Shown: positions 6,260-11,639 of the stretch, piece after piece | How positions within the stretch are numbered: position 1 is the first letter of the stretch | Layout of the letters: every line of letters starts with the position of its first letter | Assembly: GCA_964614855.1 (NCBI GenBank) | Contig: CAZTMX010000083.1 | Location: forward strand, 1 to 11,639 | Source of the DNA: CAWJHE01 sp964614855 | Lineage (GTDB): Bacteria; Chloroflexota; Anaerolineae; Anaerolineales; UBA4823 | Length of the DNA stretch: 11,639 bases | Reading direction: 5' to 3' | The notes under the pieces: model-generated | The model's input: only the letters and a program-made list of their open reading frames with translations | Told to the model about the DNA's origin: nothing | Databases searched by the model: none | Position numbers and translations under genes: made by a program

Positions 6260-7726
6260 ATGCAAAGGATAACAATCGATCCGATTACCCGGCTGGAAGG
6301 CCACGGCAAGATAGAAATTTTTCTAAACGACGAAGGCGATGTCGCCAATACCTACTTTCAGATCCCTGAACTACGCGGTTTCGAGCGATTTTGCGTGGGT
6401 CGACCAGTAGAGGAAATGCCGCTGCTCACCAATCGCATTTGTGGGGTCTGCCCAGAAGCCCACCACATGGCAGCAGCCAAAGCCGCCGACGCCGTGTATC
6501 ATGTGGACCCGCCGCGCACAGGAAAAATGCTGCGAGAATTGCTCTACAGCGGGTTTTATTTCACCGACCATACCACCCATTTTTACGCCCTGGCTGGTCC
6601 AGATTTTGTGATGGGACCAGATGCACCGGTTGCTGAACGCAACATCCTGGGTGTGATCCACAAGGTGGGTCTTGAGATTGGCGGGAAGGTGATCCAGGCG
6701 CGCAAATACGGCCATCATATTGTGGAAATTATCGGCGGCAGGAAAGTCCATCCCTGCACATCCATCCCCGGCGGGCTGACCAAAGGGATCACCGAAGAAC
6801 AGCGGCAGGAGATCGAAGCCATGGGTCGCTGGGGGATCGAATTTGCCCAGTTCAGCCTGCAACTTTTCAGTGACCTGGTGCTTGGAAATAAAGCCTATCT
6901 GGATCTCATCCTGGGCGATATCTATACGCACCGCACATATTCCATCGGCCTGGTGGATGAAAAGATGCGGGTGAATTTCTATGACGGAAAGGTCAGCGTG
7001 GTTGCGCCTGACGGTGAGCGATTTGGCATGTATTCGCCAGCGGAATACACCGATTGGATCGCAGAACGGGTGGAACCCTGGACATATCTCAAATTCCCTT
7101 ATCTGAAGAAAGTGGGCTGGAAGGGTTTTGTGGACGGTAAGGATTCTGGAGTGTACTTCTCCACACCGCTTTCGCGCCTGAATGCAGCAGACGGGATGGC
7201 AACGCCACTGGCGCAAGAACAGTACGAGAAATTCTACGCCACCCTGGGCGGCAAACCGGTGCACCAGCGCCTGGCGATCCACTGGGCACGGCTGATCGAG
7301 CTGCTGTATGCTGCCGAACACATCGTCGAGCTGGCAACCGATCCGGAGATCACCTCGCCAAATTTCCACGCGGTACCTACCCAGACTCCGAGCGAAGGCA
7401 TCGGGATTGTGGAAGCGCCGCGCGGGCTGCTCACTCATCACTACAAAACGGACGAACGCGGTTTGTTGACGGAAGTCAACTTGATCGTTGGCACCACCAA
7501 TAATTATGCGCCGATCAGCATGTCGATCAAGAAAGCTGCCCAAAGCTTGATCACCAAAGGCACCGTGGTGACAGAAGGCATGCTCAACATGGTGGAGATG
7601 GCATTCCGCGCCTACGATCCGTGTTTTGGCTGCGCCACACACTCTCTGCCTGGTCAGATGCCGTTGGAAATCACCATTCGTGATGTGCAGGGTGATGCGA
7701 TAGAAGTTCTGAAGCAGAATTGCTAA
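6260..7726 (+). CDS. mvhA: [NiFe] hydrogenase large subunit (MvhA), group 3c type
   Basis: MvhA carries the nickel-iron site that splits or forms H2. The 488-residue product starts with the DPITRLEGH signature (residues 7-15). All four nickel ligands are present: C61 and C64 in RICGVCPEAHH, and C455 and C458 in DPCFGCATH. H461 ends the conserved motif, and a 27-residue tail (462-488) follows. In this family the tail is removed by a specific endopeptidase after nickel insertion, and a gene for such a protease lies 13 bases downstream. Cysteine, not selenocysteine, fills the fourth nickel-ligand position. The short gap after mvhG contains AGGAG (6247-6251), eight bases before the ATG. Group 3c is inferred from the adjacent mvhD and hdrA genes as well as the motifs. 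Confidence 0.94.
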   Translation: MQRITIDPITRLEGHGKIEIFLNDEGDVANTYFQIPELRGFERFCVGRPVEEMPLLTNRICGVCPEAHHMAAAKAADAVYHVDPPRTGKMLRELLYSGFYFTDHTTHFYALAGPDFVMGPDAPVAERNILGVIHKVGLEIGGKVIQARKYGHHIVEIIGGRKVHPCTSIPGGLTKGITEEQRQEIEAMGRWGIEFAQFSLQLFSDLVLGNKAYLDLILGDIYTHRTYSIGLVDEKMRVNFYDGKVSVVAPDGERFGMYSPAEYTDWIAERVEPWTYLKFPYLKKVGWKGFVDGKDSGVYFSTPLSRLNAADGMATPLAQEQYEKFYATLGGKPVHQRLAIHWARLIELLYAAEHIVELATDPEITSPNFHAVPTQTPSEGIGIVEAPRGLLTHHYKTDERGLLTEVNLIVGTTNNYAPISMSIKKAAQSLITKGTVVTEGMLNMVEMAFRAYDPCFGCATHSLPGQMPLEITIRDVQGDAIEVLKQNC

Positions 7727-7739
7727 GACAAGTTGCCTG

Positions 7740-8363
7740 ATGCAAAAGTTGTTGGTGGTTGGCTTGGGTAATCCCATCTTGGGCGACGACGGCGCGGGCT
7801 GGCATGTTGCCCGGGCTGTGAGTTGGCTTTTGCAGGACAAGACGAATCTGAAATCATCTGGGTGGTCTGAGGCATTCCCGCTTCAAACAGATTTTGATCA
7901 CCTGACCGGTATAGATTGGCCCAGCGGTTGGGTGTACCATACTGCTGAAAACAGGCTGGTAGAAGTGGATTGCTTATCTGTGGGCGGGCTAGGTTTGATG
8001 GAGAGAATGCTGGGGTACCATTCCGCCATCCTGATTGACGCTCTAATCAACCCTACTCTCCCTGCAGGGACAGTTCGCTGTTTTTCGCTGCAAGACTTTG
8101 AACCAACCACAAAAGGGCACAGCGCATCGGCTCACGATGCTTCCTTACAAGACTCTCTGGAAATGGGCAGGCGGTTGGGAGCTGATATCCCTGAACAAGT
8201 GGCCATCGTCGGCATCTCCACAAGTGCTGCATTTGACTTTTCCGAGGCCTTGAGCGATGCAATCGCTGCTGCCATCCCCGAAGCTGTTTTCACTGTTACC
8301 CGGCTGCTGGAAGAATGGATGCGATCGATTAATAAAGATCTTATATTTGAAAGTTGTGATTAA
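7740..8363 (+). CDS. [NiFe] hydrogenase maturation endopeptidase (HyaD/HybD/HycI family)
   Basis: This protease probably clips the C-terminal tail of MvhA once nickel is in place. The family N terminus is clear: GLGNPILGDDGAGWHVA (residues 8-24), with D16 at the usual first metal ligand. The GGLGLMERMLGYHSAILIDAL segment (82-102) follows, with D100 at the second ligand. H132, in SAHDASL, is the likely third. At 207 residues it is longer than the usual 150-170. The extra length is mostly a Trp-rich, polar insertion at about residues 32-73 between the first helix and the VDC strand. The ATG at 7740 has no clear ribosome binding site, so expression may depend on coupling to mvhA, which ends 13 bases upstream. 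The family is well supported; the specific substrate is inferred from position. Confidence 0.88.
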   Translation: MQKLLVVGLGNPILGDDGAGWHVARAVSWLLQDKTNLKSSGWSEAFPLQTDFDHLTGIDWPSGWVYHTAENRLVEVDCLSVGGLGLMERMLGYHSAILIDALINPTLPAGTVRCFSLQDFEPTTKGHSASAHDASLQDSLEMGRRLGADIPEQVAIVGISTSAAFDFSEALSDAIAAAIPEAVFTVTRLLEEWMRSINKDLIFESCD

Positions 8364-8387
8364 ACCGGAACATGTAGAGGAGGAGAG

Positions 8388-8855
8388 ATGATTTCACCCG
8401 AACTTCTTCGCCGTTATCCCTTTTTTGGTGGTTTCACTGATGAATATTTGCGGCAGCTAGCCATGCGGGCTGAACTGATCGAAATTGAATCAGACATTAC
8501 AGTGGTCAAAGAAGGCGAGTCTGCTGATACTTTTCATCTTTTGGTAGATGGGGCTGCGGATATGTATTTTATATCCCAGGAGACCTATCATCCAACCGCA
8601 AGTAAAGAATTATTTATTGGCAGCATCAATCCTGGTGAGGTTTTTGGCTTGAGTGCGTTAATAGAACCACACATTTTAAAAGCAAGCGTGCGCACTACCC
8701 AAAAAAGTCATATAATAGCTATAGATGCGCAGACCTTGCGTGGGCTGCTGGAAGACGACCCGCACCTGGGATACCTGACTTTAAAGAAAATAAACCAGGT
8801 GTTGATGGAACGTCTGGTGTCCACCCGTGTACAGTTGGCGGCTGCATGGGCGTAA
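8388..8855 (+). CDS. Stand-alone cyclic-nucleotide-binding-like (CAP_ED) domain protein
   Basis: The 155-residue product is a single cNMP-binding-type beta-barrel (about residues 8-115) flanked by helices: LRRYPFFGGFTDEYLRQLA at the start, and a C-terminal helix (about 122-155) resembling the CRP dimer helix. It has no helix-turn-helix, so it is not itself a transcription factor. The phosphate-binding cassette FGLSALIEPHILKAS (86-100) deviates from the family FGE(L/I)AL...PRxA: Leu replaces the sugar-binding Glu, and no Arg occupies the phosphate site (K98 is the nearest base). It may therefore bind another ligand or none. AGGAGGAG at 8378-8385 gives it one of the strongest ribosome binding sites of the operon. 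It is in frame with the downstream acetyltransferase, separated by one TAA and nine codons. Confidence 0.85.
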   Translation: MISPELLRRYPFFGGFTDEYLRQLAMRAELIEIESDITVVKEGESADTFHLLVDGAADMYFISQETYHPTASKELFIGSINPGEVFGLSALIEPHILKASVRTTQKSHIIAIDAQTLRGLLEDDPHLGYLTLKKINQVLMERLVSTRVQLAAAWA

Positions 8856-8882
8856 TCTATTGAAATCTCGCCAGGGGTCACT
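8853..8882 (+). other. Single in-frame TAA and open nine-codon linker between the cNMP-like and GNAT genes
   Basis: The cNMP-like gene ends with TAA at 8853-8855. The next nine codons (8856-8882, encoding SIEISPGVT) contain no stop and lead in the same frame into the ATG of the GNAT gene at 8883. Removing or reading through this one stop would give a fusion of about 353 residues. AGGGG at 8873-8877 also gives the second gene its own plausible ribosome binding site, so separate translation is the default reading. Confidence 0.8.
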
Positions 8883-9449
8883 ATGGTAACCAAAGAAGAT
8901 TTGTTTTTTAGACAGGTTGTCACGCTTCGAGACGGCGCACGCGTTTTGCTGCGCCCACTGGTGCCTGAAGATAAGCAAATGCTGCTGGATTTTTTTGTGC
9001 CAGTGCCTGGCGATGAACGCAATTATATGCGTCACGACATCAACAACCCGCAGGTGGTGGCTGAATGGGCCGACCAGATCAATTATGAAAAAATATTTCC
9101 CCTGGTGGCTGTGATCGGCGACCGCATTGTCGGTAACGGAACATTGCACTTCAATGAAGGGCACGCGCGCCACAGGGCAGAAATTCGCATCTTTCTGGCC
9201 AAAGACTTTCGCCAGCGCGGTCTGGGCAACAAACTGATCCAGGCGTTGATCGAGCATGCACGCCGTCGCAGTATGTATCTTCTAGAAGTACAAATTATCA
9301 GCGACCACGTTCAGGTGATCAAAGCCATGCAAAAAGCTGGTTTTGAAACGGTACATATTTACGACGATTATTTTATGCTGCCCGACGGGGAGCTGCGTGA
9401 TGTGTTGCATATGATCTTGCGGCTGCGCTCTGCCACCGATGAATTCTAG
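8883..9449 (+). CDS. GNAT-family N-acetyltransferase, possibly a protein lysine acetyltransferase
   Basis: GNAT enzymes transfer an acetyl group from acetyl-CoA to an amine. The 188-residue product opens with the VTLRDGARVLLRPLVPED motif (13-30), which begins many GNATs of the Pat type. Beta strands follow at about 73-91, and the acetyl-CoA pyrophosphate loop is R110-Q-R-G-L-G115. The segment AEIRIFL (99-105) includes E100, a possible catalytic acid. The KAMQKAGFE motif (147-155) is typical of the C-terminal part. AGGGG at 8873-8877 lies five bases before the ATG. The order cNMP domain then GNAT equals that of the fused mycobacterial Pat enzyme, which is cAMP-controlled. Placement at the end of the hydrogenase operon suggests, but does not show, that the target is a complex subunit or a linked metabolic enzyme. 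Confidence 0.85.
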   Translation: MVTKEDLFFRQVVTLRDGARVLLRPLVPEDKQMLLDFFVPVPGDERNYMRHDINNPQVVAEWADQINYEKIFPLVAVIGDRIVGNGTLHFNEGHARHRAEIRIFLAKDFRQRGLGNKLIQALIEHARRRSMYLLEVQIISDHVQVIKAMQKAGFETVHIYDDYFMLPDGELRDVLHMILRLRSATDEF

Positions 9450-9475
9450 TTTCTTGTTGTCAAGAGACAAATTTT
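9449..9475 (+). terminator. Possible weak intrinsic terminator after the hydrogenase operon
   Basis: GTTTCTTG (9449-9456) can pair with CAAGAGAC (9461-9468) around a TTGT loop. This gives an eight-base stem with one wobble pair, starting on the last base of the GNAT stop codon. AAATTTT follows, which is only a short T-run. The site lies in the 24 bases between two convergent genes, where a terminator would be expected. The stem is AT-rich and so only moderately stable. Confidence 0.35.
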
Positions 9476-10466
9476 AGCTGTTTTCGCTGATCAAATTTAG
9501 GCGCAAAGACCAGTGCCGTTTCTCTGCGGGTTGCAAGATTAAAGCGCGTCCCAGGCTCACAGCTGTCGCCAGGCTGTCGTAATAGCCATTGGACGGCTCT
9601 AAGGCGACTGTCGGCTGTGGGTTATAAGCGCCTTCATCCACCCAGATCCCCAGATAGGGGATCTCTTCAGTTTGCCAGGATAAACGCAGGCTGCACTTGC
9701 AGTCGGGCTGCGTCAGGCCTGCCCAGGAGACAGGTTTGTCGGGTGGCAGGTAAAATTTGCGGCAATCATGAGCTTCTGCAGGGCGGATTTGATCCAGCTG
9801 CCAGTTTGTTCCACCGGCTGATTTTGCACGCGGCCAACTGACCCGGATGCCTTCTTCCCCCCAGGCGCTGCCTGAGACAACATTCACCACTTCATCGACC
9901 GTTTCAGGCAAGACGATGCGTGTGCCTTGCTTAGCAGCAAACTGCGGGTGTGCGGCCCAAAGGCAGTGGATAGGCTCTGCAGCCAGGTTGACCAATGCAT
10001 AATCCAGTTGCAGACAACCTGGATTGGTGAACCAGGCAGCACGCCAAAATCGGTACGGCAGCGCACGCCCCTCAACAGAAAATACCAGTTTTTCGGGTTT
10101 TCTCGGGTTGAGCAGCGAGAATTGTGAACCTGACGCACCTGCTGAAGCTGCTGCAAACCAGGGCAGGCTCCATACTTCTCCATGGTCTGGCAAGTTGCTA
10201 TTCTGAAAAGCACCCACGACTGGGTAGCTACACGCATTGATCGTGGGGAACATCTCATCCCAGCCACACATATCCCCTTCTATAAATATTGATCCATACC
10301 CTTGCGGTTTGTGAGGCCCATGCGCCTGGACCAACCATTCAAACCCTGCTCGCCGGTCGTACAGCGAGACAATTTTTCCCCCATATTCTGGGACGATCAC
10401 GACTCGCACAATTTCGTTCTCCATTACCCATGCCAGCGCTCCCCCATACCGGGTTTGTGTGATCAT
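9474..10466 (-). CDS. Aldose-1-epimerase/galactose-mutarotase-like protein
   Basis: The 330-residue product is rich in beta strands and resembles the galactose mutarotase superfamily, which inverts sugars at C1 or binds carbohydrate. The N-terminal PEYGGKIVSLYDRRAGFEWL segment (26-45) is the family's usual opening. Residues that could form the catalytic site are H95 (DHGEVW), H173 (WAAHPQF) and E290 (ALEPSNG), matching the His/His/Glu order of mutarotases. Two Cys in CKC (256-258) are not a family feature. I chose the ATG at 10466-10464 because AGGAGG (complement of 10477-10482) lies ten bases upstream. An upstream TTG at 10499 would add 11 residues and overlap the preceding esterase gene. 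It is the last gene of the leftward cluster; its substrate is unknown. Confidence 0.75.
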   Translation of the reverse strand: MITQTRYGGALAWVMENEIVRVVIVPEYGGKIVSLYDRRAGFEWLVQAHGPHKPQGYGSIFIEGDMCGWDEMFPTINACSYPVVGAFQNSNLPDHGEVWSLPWFAAASAGASGSQFSLLNPRKPEKLVFSVEGRALPYRFWRAAWFTNPGCLQLDYALVNLAAEPIHCLWAAHPQFAAKQGTRIVLPETVDEVVNVVSGSAWGEEGIRVSWPRAKSAGGTNWQLDQIRPAEAHDCRKFYLPPDKPVSWAGLTQPDCKCSLRLSWQTEEIPYLGIWVDEGAYNPQPTVALEPSNGYYDSLATAVSLGRALILQPAEKRHWSLRLNLISENS

Positions 10467-10476
10467 CTCCGCCCTA

Positions 10477-10482
10477 CCTCCT
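10477..10482 (-). promoter_or_regulatory. Ribosome binding site deciding the start of the mutarotase-like gene
   Basis: The plus-strand bases CCTCCT read as AGGAGG on the coding strand. They lie ten bases before the ATG at 10466-10464, between the esterase stop (10488-10486) and that ATG. If translation began at the upstream TTG (10499), this motif would lie inside the coding region and have no purpose. Confidence 0.65.
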
Positions 10483-10485
10483 GGT

Positions 10486-11139
10486 TTAGTTGTTTTCAAA
10501 AAAAATTTGCATGTTCCGCAGACATTGCGCGCTCAATTTATGACCCACATCGTCCTCGCAAAAGCTGATATAAGCGCCAGCTTGCTGTAAAACACGCTGC
10601 GCCTGGCGGGCGCGCTCCAGGAGCACGATTCTATCCCTTGTGCCGTGGGCCATGTAAACCGGCACATCCAGCAGCGGTTGCCCTTGCGCCAGCAAGCCAG
10701 CATCTTCTGGCGCAAACCCAGCCAACCCGGCGATGGCCAGGATATTTTTAGAACTGAGCAATGCGAAGGTATAAGCCAAAGCTGCCCCTTGGCTAAAACC
10801 CACCAATCGTATTTGAGAAAAATCTCCTTCAGGCAGAACTTCCCGAGTCAAGAGCTTTGACAAACCATCCACGGCTAATTGAAAATCCTTGACCTCCGGC
10901 CAGATTGTGTGCTGCGTATCCATCCAACTATACCCGCCTGTGGTAAGCGAAAAAGGCGCACGGGGGGCAACCAGCATGTATTCTGCAGGCAGGCGAGAGG
11001 CGAATACTCCCATCGCATTTTCGTCTCCCGTTAAACCGTGCAGCATCAGCATAATTGGAAAAGGTCCCTCACCTGCAGGCTGGCGCACTCGCAGAGTCCA
11101 CTCATTCCAATGGATAGTTTTAGAAAAGTGATCTTTCAT
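10486..11139 (-). CDS. Carboxylesterase/phospholipase-like alpha/beta-hydrolase (Abhydrolase_2 family)
   Basis: This 217-residue enzyme belongs to the small cytoplasmic esterases related to YpfH and acyl-protein thioesterase, which hydrolyse short-chain esters or lysophospholipids. The oxyanion region LHGLTGDE (33-40) and the complete catalytic triad are visible: S116 in GFSQG, D169 in HGTRDRIV and H200 in DVGHKLS. There is no signal peptide. I chose the ATG at 11139-11137, which has AGGTG eight bases upstream; a TTG two codons earlier (11145) is too close to that site. The gap to the upstream membrane-protein gene is seven bases, and 19 bases separate it from the mutarotase-like gene, so the three are probably co-transcribed. 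The substrate cannot be read from sequence; the patatin-like gene upstream hints at lipid. Confidence 0.88.
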   Translation of the reverse strand: MKDHFSKTIHWNEWTLRVRQPAGEGPFPIMLMLHGLTGDENAMGVFASRLPAEYMLVAPRAPFSLTTGGYSWMDTQHTIWPEVKDFQLAVDGLSKLLTREVLPEGDFSQIRLVGFSQGAALAYTFALLSSKNILAIAGLAGFAPEDAGLLAQGQPLLDVPVYMAHGTRDRIVLLERARQAQRVLQQAGAYISFCEDDVGHKLSAQCLRNMQIFFENN

Positions 11140-11146
11140 TTCCAAT

Positions 11147-11368
11147 TCACCTGTCTTGTCTTTTTACAAACCATTCCAAGACGTTCAGAATTAACCAGAT
11201 CAAGAGCAAAGGCGCCAGGCCCGAGACCAGGCAAAGCAGACCCATCAAGGCGCCGCCCTTGCCGTAGAAAAGGTAAATCAGGCCGTCTCCTATCAAAAAA
11301 AGGATCAGGAGAAAACCGATCATCAGGCGCACATTTGTCTGGCGTGCGTACTTCCGCAGATCACTCAT
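11147..11368 (-). CDS. Small two-helix membrane protein, function unknown
   Basis: The 73-residue product has a basic N terminus (SDLRKYARQTNVR) and two hydrophobic segments, about residues 14-35 and 38-66. They are joined by a short Gly/Lys turn (YGKGG), and a basic end (KRQDR) follows. The charge pattern suggests a helical hairpin with both ends in the cytoplasm. No known family is recognised. The start is well defined: its ATG overlaps the stop of the patatin-like gene (ATGA), and AAGG lies four bases upstream. The esterase start follows its stop by seven bases. This tight coupling argues that it is a real gene and may act with its neighbours at the membrane. Confidence 0.75.
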   Translation of the reverse strand: MSDLRKYARQTNVRLMIGFLLILFLIGDGLIYLFYGKGGALMGLLCLVSGLAPLLLIWLILNVLEWFVKRQDR

Positions 11369-11639
11369 CCAACCTTCACTTTCGACTGTTCAAGAGAGAC
11401 TTGCGCCGGTTGCAGCGATTGGCTTGGGGTGGGAGGTTTCAAACGCCGCATCAGGACAGCCTGCCAGCTAAGCGCACGTTGCAGTTCCGGCAGGGCAAAC
11501 AACGCGGCTTGCTCACCAACCTGGGCAACCTGCTCCACGTTAACTGTATCCAGCAAACCAATATTACCAACATCCGGGCGGATGATCACATCCGGTTGCT
11601 CGACTTCAAGTAGCAGCTCTGTGAGCATGGCGCCGCTGA
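11365..11639 (-). CDS. C-terminal part of a probable patatin-like phospholipase (runs off the window)
   Basis: The frame is open to the right edge, so only the last 90 or so codons are present and the start lies outside. An internal Met at 11628 is not the true start; codons for Ser-Gly-Ala precede it in frame. The visible part reads MLTELLLEVEQPDVIIRPDVG, then NIGLLDTVNVEQVAQVGEQAA. This resembles the end of bacterial RssA/YchK-type patatin proteins (ADVVIRPDVxxIGxLDF...A..AGxxAA). The catalytic Ser and Asp would lie in the missing part, so the call rests on this tail alone. Such enzymes hydrolyse acyl esters of membrane lipids. After the conserved part comes a variable Pro/Gln/Ser-rich end. 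Its TGA overlaps the ATG of the membrane-protein gene. Confidence 0.6.
   Translation of the reverse strand, partial: SGAMLTELLLEVEQPDVIIRPDVGNIGLLDTVNVEQVAQVGEQAALFALPELQRALSWQAVLMRRLKPPTPSQSLQPAQVSLEQSKVKVG

Noticed and set aside
7622..7726. Selenocysteine in the large-subunit C-terminal motif or in HdrA
   Set aside because: The DPCFGCATH motif uses ordinary Cys codons, and HdrA has no in-frame TGA. There is no sign of a selenoprotein variant.
6371..7840. Long open frame of 489 codons on the minus strand across mvhA
   Set aside because: It lies wholly antisense to a gene with clear hydrogenase motifs. Its translation is rich in Cys, His and Arg without domain logic. Such frames arise from codon bias on the opposite strand.
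11038..11613. Plus-strand open frame of 191 codons at the right edge
   Set aside because: It crosses three coupled minus-strand genes, is rich in Arg, Ser and Pro without domain features, and has no supporting start signal.

Overview
The window looks like chromosomal DNA of an anaerobic bacterium, most likely a member of the Chloroflexota (Anaerolineae-like). That placement rests on the general look of the proteins and on the bacterial MvhADG-HdrABC operon next to a cNMP-domain/acetyltransferase pair; it is an inference, not a marker-gene result. There are no rRNA or tRNA genes, no CRISPR array and no transposase that I can see.

Left edge (1-738): a short 16-bp tandem repeat, then a leftward gene for an all-helical HEAT-like protein of unknown function. 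Positions 739-1148 are an AT-rich divergent intergenic region. It carries a duplicated 24/25-bp element, a small inverted repeat and weak promoter-like hexamers, and probably drives both flanking transcription units.

Centre (1149-9449): a tightly packed rightward operon in the order hdrC-hdrB-hdrA-mvhD-mvhG-mvhA, then a hydrogenase maturation protease, a stand-alone cyclic-nucleotide-binding-like domain and a GNAT acetyltransferase. hdrC/hdrB, hdrB/hdrA and mvhD/mvhG overlap by ATGA, and hdrA/mvhD abut directly. The six catalytic subunits form a complete electron-bifurcating [NiFe] hydrogenase-heterodisulfide reductase complex. H2 is split at MvhA and electrons pass through MvhG and MvhD to the FAD of HdrA. 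There they are divided between ferredoxin and a disulfide reduced at the two CCG domains of HdrB, with HdrC as relay. All key cluster-binding cysteines and the nickel-site cysteines are present. The large subunit keeps a 27-residue C-terminal tail, which fits the protease gene directly downstream.

The most unusual point is the end of this operon. The cNMP-like and GNAT genes lie in the same reading frame, separated by one TAA and nine open codons. Their order matches the mycobacterial Pat (Rv0998-type) cAMP-regulated lysine acetyltransferase fusion, so they may be a split or readthrough version acting on this complex. The nucleotide pocket of the cNMP domain, however, lacks the usual Glu and Arg.

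Right edge (9474-11639): a convergent leftward cluster, read from the right. It holds the C-terminal end of a probable patatin-like phospholipase (running off the window), a two-helix membrane protein, an alpha/beta-hydrolase carboxylesterase and a galactose-mutarotase-like protein. It appears unrelated to hydrogen metabolism. A modest hairpin between the two convergent units may terminate transcription.
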